Source: an uncultured Roseburia sp.
GTDB lineage: Bacteria > Bacillota > Clostridia > Lachnospirales > Lachnospiraceae
Assembly (NCBI GenBank): GCA_947070915.1
Contig: CAMTDY010000006.1
Coordinates: 1-38,059 of the forward strand
Length of the DNA: 38,059 nt
Reading direction: 5' to 3'
Positions 26,096-35,187 of the stretch are shown here, piece by piece. Position numbers and translations under genes: made by a program. Under the pieces are notes generated by a model. It was not told the origin of the DNA. It searched no databases and worked only from the letters and a program-made list of their open reading frames with translations. Numbering within the stretch: position 1 is the first letter of the stretch; every line of letters begins with the position of its first letter.

Positions 26096-27244
26096 ATGAC
26101 GACAAAAAAATGGACCATCGGGTTTGTATTTCTCATAATACTCAGTCTTCTTTTTATTGCAGGCGCCAATTACTGCATCGATCCCTACGGATATTTTTCA
26201 GCCCAGAAGGGAGAGAATTACTCCATGGACGAAGAAGACTACCTCAGAGAGCAGAAAGCGGAACATATCAAATATCACGCCGGGGACTATGACGCTTACC
26301 TGGTAGGAGGTTCCAAAGCCGGCGCGATCCACAGCGACAAACTCTCTGAGATCGACGGTTACCGCTATTACAACTGCTGGCTGCTGTCGGGAAATTTTGA
26401 AGACTATTACAATTATTCCAGATATATCATTGAGACCGCACATCCCAAAAAGCTTCTTCTCCATATCTCCACTTCAGAGATCGCCCAGTTCGACCGGGAG
26501 GCAAAGGGAGATATCTACGAAGTTCCGGCGGTGATGAGCGGTGAGAGCAAAACCGCAGAAGTTTTTAAGTTTTTATTTAAAAACCTATCGGTAAGCTACG
26601 ACACCATTACGAATAAAGAGACCGTTTATCCGGTGCTTCCGACCGGCGAGCGGAATCTTACCAAATATTACAATTATTATAAAGAACACCATGACACAGC
26701 CGATTATTATAATTATCTGATGAAAGCCCAGGTAGATCCCTACCTGCCACGGCTGATAAAAGGAACAAAGGATAAAGCCGAGCTGGTCAACAGCAACCTG
26801 AATTATCTCAAAGAAATCAAAAAGCTCTGTGAAAAAAACAATGTAGAGCTCCAGGTTTTTTTAAGTACTCTCTTTATCGGTGAGATGGTGGGATATGAAG
26901 GGAACAGCTTTTACAACTGGCTCACCCAAATGGTGGAGATCACTGGCGGACTGTGGTGCTTTAACAATTATAATGATCTGGTTTACAATCCTTTTAACTA
27001 CTACAATGCACGCCACTATTACTTTGAAATGGGTGATCTGATGATCGAGCGCATGAGCGGCAAAGAGACGGAATACAAAAATTTCGGCGTCTATCTGACG
27101 CCGGATAACATAGCTTCTGAGATCGCGCTGCGCAAAAAAGAGACCGATAAGATCCGGGAATATTATAAAGAGACCGGCACGATCCCTCTCGCTGATTTTG
27201 ATGATCCCAGCAATATCCCAAAGGATGCGGCAAACTTAAAGTAA
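26096..27244 (+). CDS. Membrane-anchored SGNH-like protein, copy 1 (Asp-to-Asn variant)
   Basis: A 382-residue protein with one N-terminal hydrophobic anchor (about 7-25) and an extracellular domain. The segment LVGGSKAG (Ser73) resembles the nucleophile block of SGNH/AlgX-type acyltransferases, and YYNARHYYFEMGDLM (His307) resembles the C-terminal DxxH block, but the Asp position is Asn304. It aligns without gaps over more than 310 residues with the next gene, so the two arose by tandem duplication. The ATG at 26096 is chosen because both copies begin with the same 18 bases, ATGACGACAAAAAAATGG. A probable role is acyl transfer to a surface glycan with the MBOAT protein, or binding without catalysis. 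The family is not recognised by name. Confidence 0.8.
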   Translation: MTTKKWTIGFVFLIILSLLFIAGANYCIDPYGYFSAQKGENYSMDEEDYLREQKAEHIKYHAGDYDAYLVGGSKAGAIHSDKLSEIDGYRYYNCWLLSGNFEDYYNYSRYIIETAHPKKLLLHISTSEIAQFDREAKGDIYEVPAVMSGESKTAEVFKFLFKNLSVSYDTITNKETVYPVLPTGERNLTKYYNYYKEHHDTADYYNYLMKAQVDPYLPRLIKGTKDKAELVNSNLNYLKEIKKLCEKNNVELQVFLSTLFIGEMVGYEGNSFYNWLTQMVEITGGLWCFNNYNDLVYNPFNYYNARHYYFEMGDLMIERMSGKETEYKNFGVYLTPDNIASEIALRKKETDKIREYYKETGTIPLADFDDPSNIPKDAANLK

Positions 27245-27272
27245 AGCCCGGCGTGCATGATTGGAGGAAAAT

Positions 27273-28412
27273 ATGACGACAAAAAAATGGTGTATCAGTT
27301 TTCTTTGTCTCATCCTGGCTGCCCTGGCCACGATCATGGGGATCAACTATTTTGTAGATCCTTATGGTTATTTCCGGAGCCAGGACGGAGACTGCTATGA
27401 ACTGGATGAAAATGACTATCTCCGGGAACTGAAAGCAGAGCACATCAAACATTTTTCTGACCGGTACGAGGCCTATCTCATCGGCGGCTCCAAGGCCGGC
27501 GCCCTGCGCACGGACAAGCTGAAAGAGCTGGATGGCTATAATTACTACAACTGCTGGGTAATGTCCGGAAACTTTCAGGATTATGAAGCCTATACCGAAT
27601 ATATCGTAAAGAATACAAAAGCAAAAAAAATCCTGCTGCAGATCTCAACTTCTGAGATCAAACAGTTTGACCGGGAATCCAGAGGCGCCATCTACGAGAC
27701 GCCGGCGATGCTCAGCGGTGACTCGAAGATCTCAGAATATATGACATTCCTGTTTAAGAACCTAAAACTTTCCTTCGAGGAGATTACTGATGATTCCGAA
27801 CGGTATCCATGTCTGGAGACCGGAGAGAGGAACCTTACCAAATACTACAATTATTTTAATGAAAAGAAGGGAACAGAGGAATATTTCAACTTCCTGATGA
27901 AAAAGAAAGTAGATTCCTTTTATAAGACGCTGAAAAACGGTACAAAAGATAAGTCAGAAGTCACCAGCCAGTGTATCGCTTCCCTGAAACGTATGAAAAA
28001 GCTGTGTGATAAACATAATGTAGAATTCCAGGTCTTTTTTGGTTCTGTCTTTGCTGGCCAGATGATGGGCTATGAGGGCGACAGCTTTTATCATTTTCTG
28101 CGGCAGGTGGTACAGACCTGCGGAGACGTATGGTGTTTCAACACCTTCAACGACGTGGCAATGAATGTATATAATTATTATGATATCGCTCATTACTACT
28201 ATGAGATCGGGGACCTCATGATCGATACCATGGCAGGAAAGCCCTGTAAATACGCAGGTTTTGGCGTCCTGTTAAATGAGGACAACGTTGAGGATGAGAT
28301 TGCCTCAAGACGCCGGCACCTGAAAGAATGGCAGGCATATTACGATGCCCACGGCACTCTCCCCTTCCAGGGGATGGACAATTCCAGCCTGGTGGAAAAA
28401 GTCTATGGCTGA
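27273..28412 (+). CDS. Membrane-anchored SGNH-like protein, copy 2
   Basis: Paralogue of the preceding gene (379 aa), collinear with it for residues 1-320. It has an N-terminal anchor (about 7-25), the conserved VDPYGYF segment, LIGGSKAG with Ser73 as candidate nucleophile, and YYDIAHYYYEIGDLM with Asp304 and His307 as candidate DxxH. All three catalytic-type residues are kept here. The ATG at 27273 follows GGAGGAAAAT; the TTG at 27261 overlaps that site. It is the last gene of the four-gene operon, 28 bases after copy 1, and a terminator follows. By analogy with PatA/PatB and AlgI/AlgJ/AlgX it may finish O-acylation of a surface polymer; this is inference. Confidence 0.82.
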   Translation: MTTKKWCISFLCLILAALATIMGINYFVDPYGYFRSQDGDCYELDENDYLRELKAEHIKHFSDRYEAYLIGGSKAGALRTDKLKELDGYNYYNCWVMSGNFQDYEAYTEYIVKNTKAKKILLQISTSEIKQFDRESRGAIYETPAMLSGDSKISEYMTFLFKNLKLSFEEITDDSERYPCLETGERNLTKYYNYFNEKKGTEEYFNFLMKKKVDSFYKTLKNGTKDKSEVTSQCIASLKRMKKLCDKHNVEFQVFFGSVFAGQMMGYEGDSFYHFLRQVVQTCGDVWCFNTFNDVAMNVYNYYDIAHYYYEIGDLMIDTMAGKPCKYAGFGVLLNEDNVEDEIASRRRHLKEWQAYYDAHGTLPFQGMDNSSLVEKVYG

Positions 28413-28431
28413 TCTTATTCTGATCTTAAAG

Positions 28432-28470
28432 CCTGTTACGATGAATGTAAATCATTCGTAACAGGTTTTT
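28432..28470 (+). terminator. Terminator of the carboxyltransferase-MBOAT-SGNH operon
   Basis: The stem cctgttacga / tcgtaacagg (28432-28441 with 28456-28465, with further pairing inside and one bulge) is followed by TTTTT at 28466-28470. A Rho-independent terminator 19 bases after the stop. Confidence 0.85.
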
Positions 28471-28524
28471 AATATACTTTTTTTTCCTGTTGTGTTAAAA
28501 TAAAGGAAAAGGAGGATACTGCTT

Positions 28525-29535
28525 ATGAATCTACGATCAAGAAAAAGAATCTGTTCCTGGATCCTGCTGATCTTGTGCCCCCTGCTGTTGATCTGCGGCT
28601 GTGGAAGCGGAAAGGACAACTCTGGCTCCCAGTTCGATGCTGGATCATATAGTCAGTCTGAGACTGCCACAGAAAATGATTCCATGGAAGCAGGTGAGGC
28701 AGAAGGCACCGGGGCAGAGGAAGCTTCTGGAGAAGATCCCGGGGAGAAGACAGAAAAAACGGAAGAAACTGCTGCAAAATCGGAACCAGAGATTAACACG
28801 GAGATGCTGATCTACACCTGCACTCTCAAGATTGACACTCTGGACTATGAAACTTCTGTCAATACATTCCGCCAGATGCTGCACAATGCCGGCGGCTTTG
28901 TAGAAAAAGAGAAATATTCCGACGGATTATCCAACCAGGAATATTATATAGAGGATTCGGAAAAAACAAAATCCTATAAAGCTACTGTCCGGGTTCCCCA
29001 GAATCAATATGAAACCTTTCTCTCCGGCGCAGGACAGCTCGGTGATGTCCGTTCCAAAGAGTCCAACGTCGAAAACGTAAATCAGGAATATAGCGACCTT
29101 GGCACATCGCTGGGTATCTACGAGGCAAAAGAGAAACGCTACCTTAAAATGCTCGCTGATATCACCGATGACAACCATGCCATAAGCATTGAAAAGGAAC
29201 TTACAGAACTCCAGATTAAGATCGCCCAGATCAAAACCCGGATGAAGGAGATCAAAACCGATGTTAGCTACTCCACCATTAACCTAACGATCCGTGAAGT
29301 AGGCAAATACGAAGAGACACCGGAAAAAACTGACACTTTCATGCAGCGGCTGGGTGCGACGATAAAGGACACTTTCAAAACCTTCCTGCTATTCATGGAG
29401 ACACTGCTTTTCTTTATCATCCGTATCTCACCCTATGCTGTTATTATCCTGCTGATCCTTCTTCTGGTTCTTTTCCTGCAGAAAAGGAGTAAAATGAAAT
29501 CTTCCAAAAAGGAAGATACAACGAATATAGAATAA
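28525..29535 (+). CDS. DUF4349-type lipoprotein with C-terminal membrane helix
   Basis: A 336-residue envelope protein of unknown function. The N-terminal signal peptide ends at a lipobox-like LICGC (about residue 27), followed by an acidic, disordered Ser/Glu/Thr-rich linker (28-90). The DUF4349 domain (about 92-270) shows the typical pattern: a strand with TCTLKI, VRVPQNQYE, SKESNVENVNQEYSDL and a coiled coil with ERYLKML/EKELTELQIKIAQIKTRMK-like heptads, then YSTINLTI. A hydrophobic helix (about 285-320) and a Lys-rich end follow. GGAGG lies 10 bases before the ATG. It stands alone after a terminator and converges on the signalling operon. Confidence 0.87.
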   Translation: MNLRSRKRICSWILLILCPLLLICGCGSGKDNSGSQFDAGSYSQSETATENDSMEAGEAEGTGAEEASGEDPGEKTEKTEETAAKSEPEINTEMLIYTCTLKIDTLDYETSVNTFRQMLHNAGGFVEKEKYSDGLSNQEYYIEDSEKTKSYKATVRVPQNQYETFLSGAGQLGDVRSKESNVENVNQEYSDLGTSLGIYEAKEKRYLKMLADITDDNHAISIEKELTELQIKIAQIKTRMKEIKTDVSYSTINLTIREVGKYEETPEKTDTFMQRLGATIKDTFKTFLLFMETLLFFIIRISPYAVIILLILLLVLFLQKRSKMKSSKKEDTTNIE

Positions 29536-29571
29536 CTCATATATCCGTTGTACCTGACAGCTGCTTTTTTG

Positions 29572-32271
29572 TCACCCTCTGGAATTCTCCTCACCCCTGC
29601 GGATAAACATAAGGCCGAAGGTCCCCACACCACAATTGCTGGAAACGGTGGCCGAGGCCTTTTGTAATATGACATGGTCAAACCGGATGTACCGGTCCAC
29701 TTCTGCCATGATGTCATCCAGCTGCTGGACGCTGCATCCTGCATACGTGAGAAACAGTACCCGGGAATCTATATCTTTGCTGTGGCGGAGAAGTTTCCTT
29801 ACATAGCTGCGGTTCATCCTCTGCCGGTTTCCCACTTCGATTTTCCACAATTTCAATTTGTTCTGCGACATATAGAGAACCGGATGCAGGTTCAAACCGC
29901 GGCAGATCCGGTGGATCAAAGTACTTACCTTCCCATTGCGGCAGAGAGTTTCTGTGCTGGGCACGAGAAAATTGGAACATACATGAGGCTGCAGCTCTTT
30001 CAGATAGGCGAGGATCTGCTCCACATTTTTTCCATCCTCCGCCATCTCTGCGGCGGCCAGTACCATTAACCCGTGGCCGCTGCTGATATGATTGGAATCC
30101 AGCACTGTGACATTGTCAAAACTCTTGCTCGCCTGAAGGGCGTTGGGATATGCCCCGCTGAGGTCGATGGAGGCTGTGATATGTATGACATGTTCTGCCT
30201 TCTCCAGGGCATCCGCAAAGAAATACTCATACTCTTCCACCGGCGCTGTGGAGGAATGGGCATAATTTCCTTCTATCTTGAGGTAATCCAGCAGACTGTC
30301 AGAATAGATTTCTGAAATGTCGCAAAATCGTCCCTCTTTGGTGTGCACATAACAGTACATCAGGCTGATCCCCAGCTTCTGGAGCCACTCTTCCGGCAGG
30401 TCACAGATACAATCGGCCGTAATGGCAACCTTTCTTTTCCGTACGCTGGAGATCTGGTTGATTCCTTCCATCTCCTCTGAATGATCGCTGTTTTCCTCTG
30501 AGACATATTCCACCACATCCGGCGGCAGAAATTTAAGCAAAGTGGCTTCTAACAACGCCGCATTGACTGGTTTCGCCAGGTATCCGTCAAAACCCTTCTC
30601 CTGATAGATCTGTTCGGCATTGGCCATGACATTGGCAGTCAGGGCGATCACAGGAACATTCTGGCAAAATCCTTTTGTCTGGCCGCGCAGGGCATGCATG
30701 GTCTCCTCACCATCCATCTCCGGCATCATATGATCCATGAAAATAACATGATAGAAGTTCTCCGACGTCATTTTCAGACATTCTTTCCCACTCGCCGCCA
30801 TCTCTACCTTCACTTCGGTTTCCCGAAGCAGCTTACGGATTACCATACGGTTCATGTCGTTGTCATCTACCACCAGAACCCTGGCATCCGGTGCCACAAA
30901 GCTCTCCTGATAGTTTTTCCGGTTGCTGAGTTTTTTCTGGGAGGCAAAGTCGATCACCCCGATGGGCTGTGCATTGACAACTCCCTGTTCCAATTCTATA
31001 GTAAAAACAGATCCCTTGTGATACACGCTGTCCACAGAAATTTTTCCACCCATCATCTCCATAAGCTGTTTGGAAATCGTAAGCCCAAGGCCGGTACCCT
31101 CAATATTCCGGTTCATCTCCTCATCAACGCGCTTAAAGGAATGAAACAAGTCCTCCAGGCTCTCCTTTCTGATCCCCGTCCCTGTATCCGCCACGGAGAT
31201 CCTAAGCCGGAATGTGTCGCCGGAAATACGCTCCCCTTTGGCAGACAGCGTGACCGAACCCGCTTTGGTATACTTCACAGCATTGGTGAGCATATTCGTG
31301 ATCACCTGCTTGATCCTCACCTCATCACCATAGAGCATAGATGGTATATTCTGGGAGATGTCCACCTTAAATTCCAGCTCTTTCTGGTGGGCCCGCAGCC
31401 AGATCAGATTTACCAGATCACTGAACAGGGTGCTGACTTCATACTGTACCGGCACGATCTCCATCTTCCCGGATTCTAGTTTGGACAGATCCAGGATATC
31501 ATTGATGGTGGTCAATAGCATCTTGCTGGCATTCTGGATATTGATGGCATTCTCTGCTATGTCATCCGAAATATTTTCCCGCAGTGTCATTTCATTGAGA
31601 CCGATGATCGTGTTGATCGGGGTCCGGATCTCATGGCTCATATTAGCGAAAAAAACGTCTTTGGAATGCGCGATCTGCTCCATCTCCTCCTTTTGTCTTC
31701 TCGCTTTTTCTTTCTCTTTCTCATAGGAGAGAGACTGAATCTTCAGAAGAAAGCCAATAAAACATGTTACTACAACTGTAGTTACCAAGGAATCCACGTA
31801 GCTGTAATAGCGGTTGGACACCATAGGAATGATTTCCGGATGACGGTAGACAATACTATAGGTGACGACCAGTGCCAGAAACGAGATCCCAAGGGCCGCG
31901 ATGCATTCTTTTCCCCGGAACAGAAGAAAAATATAGGTCAGTTCCAGTACAATCCACACTGGAGTTCCACTCTCCATTCCGCTGCTCATAATAAAGATCA
32001 TCGGAAACAGGATCACATTGGATACCAGAACCAAAAGCCATGAGGCGAGACTGGTCTTATGATGTTTGTAAACGATCCAGAGCGCCGTACCAGATACAGC
32101 GCACATCGGTACCAGCGCCAGCAGTACATAGAATCCCGCCCCAAGGAGAATCCGCCCCATGCCGATGAGTGAGGCGGCGAATGCCAGCGCCAGGATCATC
32201 AGGACAAGACGCTCGTGGAAATCCCTGCCCTCAAATACAGAATGTACTAATTTATGTATTTTCTTTATCAT
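29572..32271 (-). CDS. Hybrid histidine kinase with receiver and C-terminal DegV domain
   Basis: A fusion protein of 899 aa. Residues 1-180 hold about six membrane helices as sensor or anchor. HisKA has the phospho-His in SHEIRTP (His213); the HATPase spans about 305-430 with NMLTNAVKYT, DTGTGI and GTGLGL. A receiver (about 463-585) has acceptor Asp513 in MDHMMPEMDG and the Lys of AKPV. Residues 614-891 are a DegV-like fatty-acid-binding domain: ITADCICDLPEEW, SSTAP (673-677), SIDLSGAY (701-708), LDSNHISSGHG and GVGTFGLMF. DegV normally stands alone; here it takes the place of an HPt. The ATG at 32271 overlaps the previous stop as ATGA with GGAGG upstream. It may tune signalling to fatty acids or phospholipid precursors (inference). 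Confidence 0.93.
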   Translation of the reverse strand: MIKKIHKLVHSVFEGRDFHERLVLMILALAFAASLIGMGRILLGAGFYVLLALVPMCAVSGTALWIVYKHHKTSLASWLLVLVSNVILFPMIFIMSSGMESGTPVWIVLELTYIFLLFRGKECIAALGISFLALVVTYSIVYRHPEIIPMVSNRYYSYVDSLVTTVVVTCFIGFLLKIQSLSYEKEKEKARRQKEEMEQIAHSKDVFFANMSHEIRTPINTIIGLNEMTLRENISDDIAENAINIQNASKMLLTTINDILDLSKLESGKMEIVPVQYEVSTLFSDLVNLIWLRAHQKELEFKVDISQNIPSMLYGDEVRIKQVITNMLTNAVKYTKAGSVTLSAKGERISGDTFRLRISVADTGTGIRKESLEDLFHSFKRVDEEMNRNIEGTGLGLTISKQLMEMMGGKISVDSVYHKGSVFTIELEQGVVNAQPIGVIDFASQKKLSNRKNYQESFVAPDARVLVVDDNDMNRMVIRKLLRETEVKVEMAASGKECLKMTSENFYHVIFMDHMMPEMDGEETMHALRGQTKGFCQNVPVIALTANVMANAEQIYQEKGFDGYLAKPVNAALLEATLLKFLPPDVVEYVSEENSDHSEEMEGINQISSVRKRKVAITADCICDLPEEWLQKLGISLMYCYVHTKEGRFCDISEIYSDSLLDYLKIEGNYAHSSTAPVEEYEYFFADALEKAEHVIHITASIDLSGAYPNALQASKSFDNVTVLDSNHISSGHGLMVLAAAEMAEDGKNVEQILAYLKELQPHVCSNFLVPSTETLCRNGKVSTLIHRICRGLNLHPVLYMSQNKLKLWKIEVGNRQRMNRSYVRKLLRHSKDIDSRVLFLTYAGCSVQQLDDIMAEVDRYIRFDHVILQKASATVSSNCGVGTFGLMFIRRGEENSRG

Positions 32272-35174
32272 GGTCTCCTCCATAACTCGTTTAATAATTC
32301 AGCAGCACCCAGGAAATCAAAGTCTCTTACTTTTTCTCTGATCTTTACCGTCAGTTCCCTCATCGGTGTTCCCTGATACGTATATTCTTCCAGCTGATCC
32401 AGTGTATCCTCCACGCCCTCGCTCTCGAAACTCTCTAACTGTTCCCCCAGCAGTGTAAGCAACTGCTCAGGGGATGCTTTTTCCCCTTCTGACAGCTCCT
32501 GCTCCCCTGCTTTGTCTTCTGTCCCTCTCTCCAGCTCTGGCGGCTCTTTTGTCTGCAATTCTGCGCCGCCGGTCTCCCCATATCCATCAGGAAACAGAAA
32601 AGGATTCTCTTCAAAACAGCGGAGAAGCTTATCATGTTTGTCCAACAGCTCTTCGTGATGTTCAAAAATATAATCGATGCGGTTCTCTTTTCCCGCCATC
32701 TCCAGATTCAGTGCCAGTTCCGCCAGTTCATTGGCGCCGATCCCTCTGGAATTGCTTTTCAGGGCGTGTACTGTGATCACATAGTTCTTCCAGTCCTTAT
32801 CCCTGAAAAACTGCTCCAGGCTGGCTTTTCGTTTGGGACCCTCGGAATGATAGATTAACACGATATCGCGAAAACCTTCCTTATCGCCACAGTAGGTCAT
32901 CCCCTGCTGGATATCGATGCCCGCCCTGGTTAAGTCAGCCAGCGCCTCTGACTCCTTATACACCGGTCCCCGGCTGGTGATATTTCCCGCTCTGCCTGCC
33001 CGTTCCGCCTCTCCGGAGGTAGCCGGCGGATGCCCGGCTGCACTCCGGGGCGGATCCGTGGAAACAACGGATGAAGGCATTTCCTCCTCTTTATCTTCCA
33101 CTATGATCTGCTTGTTTTCCGGAATGTAACGGCGCAGCATCCTCTCCAGTACACTTAACTCTATGGGCTTTGCGATAAAATCGTTAAAACCCTCAGAGAG
33201 AAACATCTCTCTGGCGCCGCCAATGGCGTTGGCGGTAAAGGCGATCACATTCAGAGAGCGAAAATAGGAACCCGGTTTTTTACGGATCCTGTGCAGCGTC
33301 TCCACACCGTCCATCTCTGGCATCATGTGATCCAGGAATACGCAGTCAAACTCCATCGTATCCAGTTTTTCCAATGCTTCCTGTCCGCTGCCCGCCATGG
33401 TCACCTTGATCTGGTATGGAAGCAGGATCCTTGCCATCACTTTCAGGTTCATGACGTTGTCATCTACCACCAGCACTTTGGCTTCCGGAGCCACAAAGCG
33501 GTGATGCAGGGCAAGGTGCTGGTCTTCGTTCTGGATGATCTTCTGTCCGTTGAAGATGGCAGCGATGGAGAGTACAGTAAAGGGTTTATAGATACGGAAC
33601 ATACTGCTGCCCGGCTGTATTTCCTGTCCATAATCAAGGATCAGTACCACCGTAACTTCTTTGGCGAGCTCTTCAAAAAATTCCCTGTCCTCACAGTATT
33701 CACCCCAGCTGATAAAGTAATGGGTATACTTTTCGTATTCCATCCTCCTCTTCATCTCGGAAAGATTCCTGCAGTTCCGGATCGTGATCCCCAGCTGCTC
33801 CATGATATGCTGGATCAGTGTCTCATAGCCCTCCCGCACCAGAGAATAATCGTATTTGTCTAAATTGATGTAACAGACCGCATGGATCTGGCCTTTATTC
33901 TTGATGGACACGATCGGGGTCTCATCCAGCACCTTCTGGGGGATGGTAAACATAAACTCACTCCCCACTCCCGGCGTACTCTTTAACGTGAGAAAACCAC
34001 CCATCCGGCGGACCAGCGCCTGGGTGATGGCAAGCCCCAGACCTACCCCGCCATTCTCCCTGTTTCTCTTGGAATTCACCTGGCTGAAACTGGTAAAGAT
34101 CTTCTCCATATCCTGCCGCTCCATGCCGATACCCGAATCCTGTACGCTCACCACCAGATTGAGGCCATACTCCTCTCTCCTTCCCCTCACCCGGAGAAGG
34201 ATGCCGCCCTCCTTTGTAAATTTTATGGCATTGTCCAGCAGGTTCATAATAATACGCCGCAGCTTCTGTTCATCTCCCAGAAGACTGCTGGGCAGATTCG
34301 CGTCACAATCCACGATCAATTCAATTCTCCGGCCATTTTCCAGGGTCAGGGCCATATTGATGATGTCCGTGATGGTAGAAGTAATATTATAATTCTCCTC
34401 CGCCAGTTCCATTTTCCCGCTCTCCAGCTCCGAAAAATCCAGGATATTACTGACCGTGGAGAGAAGAATCCGCCCCGCTGTCTGGATATCAATCACATCT
34501 TTCCGGACATTTTCCGGAATATCTTCCTGGAGGATCGCCTCACTCATGCCACACACGGCATTGATGGGAGTGCGGATCTCATGGGATACATTTACCATAA
34601 AATCGTCTTTGCTCTGCTCCGCGATCTCCAGCTCATGGATATTTTCCATCAGCCGTTCCCCTGTCTCCTGCTGGGTCCGCACCGAAACCCATATCACAAA
34701 GGTTACAACATACATGGAAAAGATATGTAAAAATACCCGCACACCATCGTTGAAGGTGTCAGCGAAAACTGTCCGGGCGATCAGGCCATGATAAAACAGG
34801 ATCGCAGTGGAAAACGCTGCTCCCATATAAATAATCTCCGGAATACAAAAGATACCAAGCAGAACGATCACCGCTGTCATCGTAGATACCATAGAGATAA
34901 AGTTAGCAGAATAAAAGGAATAAATCGAAAATGCAGACCAGGCAATGACCGAAATAAATTTGGCGCGGAAAACAGAATCCCTGTAACCCTTTAAATGGAC
35001 AAACCAGCCGGAAACGATACAGACAAAGAGAATCTCTACCGCAAAAATATTCCATCCTGCCATCACCGCTGCGACAAACAGGGCAGAGACGTGAAGGGTA
35101 TAAATTCCCAGTACAATGCGCTCTATTTTTTTAGTATCCCTAATATTTTTATACTGTCTTTCTTCCAAACCCAT
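32268..35174 (-). CDS. Hybrid histidine kinase with two receivers (one degenerate) and HPt
   Basis: Multidomain phosphorelay protein of 968 aa. Residues 20-165 hold about five membrane helices. HisKA has His198 in SHEIRTP; the HATPase spans about 297-412 with NLLDNAIKFT, DSGIG and GVGLGL. Residues of about 428-545 look like a pseudo-receiver without the acidic pocket. A full receiver (566-685) has DD571-572, Asp615 in LDHMMPEMDG and the Lys of AKPI. After a Pro/Ala/Glu-rich linker an HPt domain has His803 in VHALKSNS, followed by an acidic tail of about 70 residues. The start has GGAAGGG upstream. It lies 13 bases after the HD-GYP gene and overlaps the DegV-kinase gene as ATGA. The HPt probably serves the relay to the HD-GYP regulator. 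Confidence 0.94.
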   Translation of the reverse strand: MGLEERQYKNIRDTKKIERIVLGIYTLHVSALFVAAVMAGWNIFAVEILFVCIVSGWFVHLKGYRDSVFRAKFISVIAWSAFSIYSFYSANFISMVSTMTAVIVLLGIFCIPEIIYMGAAFSTAILFYHGLIARTVFADTFNDGVRVFLHIFSMYVVTFVIWVSVRTQQETGERLMENIHELEIAEQSKDDFMVNVSHEIRTPINAVCGMSEAILQEDIPENVRKDVIDIQTAGRILLSTVSNILDFSELESGKMELAEENYNITSTITDIINMALTLENGRRIELIVDCDANLPSSLLGDEQKLRRIIMNLLDNAIKFTKEGGILLRVRGRREEYGLNLVVSVQDSGIGMERQDMEKIFTSFSQVNSKRNRENGGVGLGLAITQALVRRMGGFLTLKSTPGVGSEFMFTIPQKVLDETPIVSIKNKGQIHAVCYINLDKYDYSLVREGYETLIQHIMEQLGITIRNCRNLSEMKRRMEYEKYTHYFISWGEYCEDREFFEELAKEVTVVLILDYGQEIQPGSSMFRIYKPFTVLSIAAIFNGQKIIQNEDQHLALHHRFVAPEAKVLVVDDNVMNLKVMARILLPYQIKVTMAGSGQEALEKLDTMEFDCVFLDHMMPEMDGVETLHRIRKKPGSYFRSLNVIAFTANAIGGAREMFLSEGFNDFIAKPIELSVLERMLRRYIPENKQIIVEDKEEEMPSSVVSTDPPRSAAGHPPATSGEAERAGRAGNITSRGPVYKESEALADLTRAGIDIQQGMTYCGDKEGFRDIVLIYHSEGPKRKASLEQFFRDKDWKNYVITVHALKSNSRGIGANELAELALNLEMAGKENRIDYIFEHHEELLDKHDKLLRCFEENPFLFPDGYGETGGAELQTKEPPELERGTEDKAGEQELSEGEKASPEQLLTLLGEQLESFESEGVEDTLDQLEEYTYQGTPMRELTVKIREKVRDFDFLGAAELLNELWRRP

Positions 35175-35187
35175 CTACCATCCCTTC

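Noticed and set aside
24647..28412. A dlt D-alanylation operon
   Set aside because: The MBOAT has AlgI-type motifs and no DltA ligase or DltC carrier gene is present; the SGNH-like proteins do not show DltD features I can recognise.
29536..29571. Terminator between the DUF4349 lipoprotein and the DegV-kinase gene
   Set aside because: The 36-base gap has a T run but no convincing stem.
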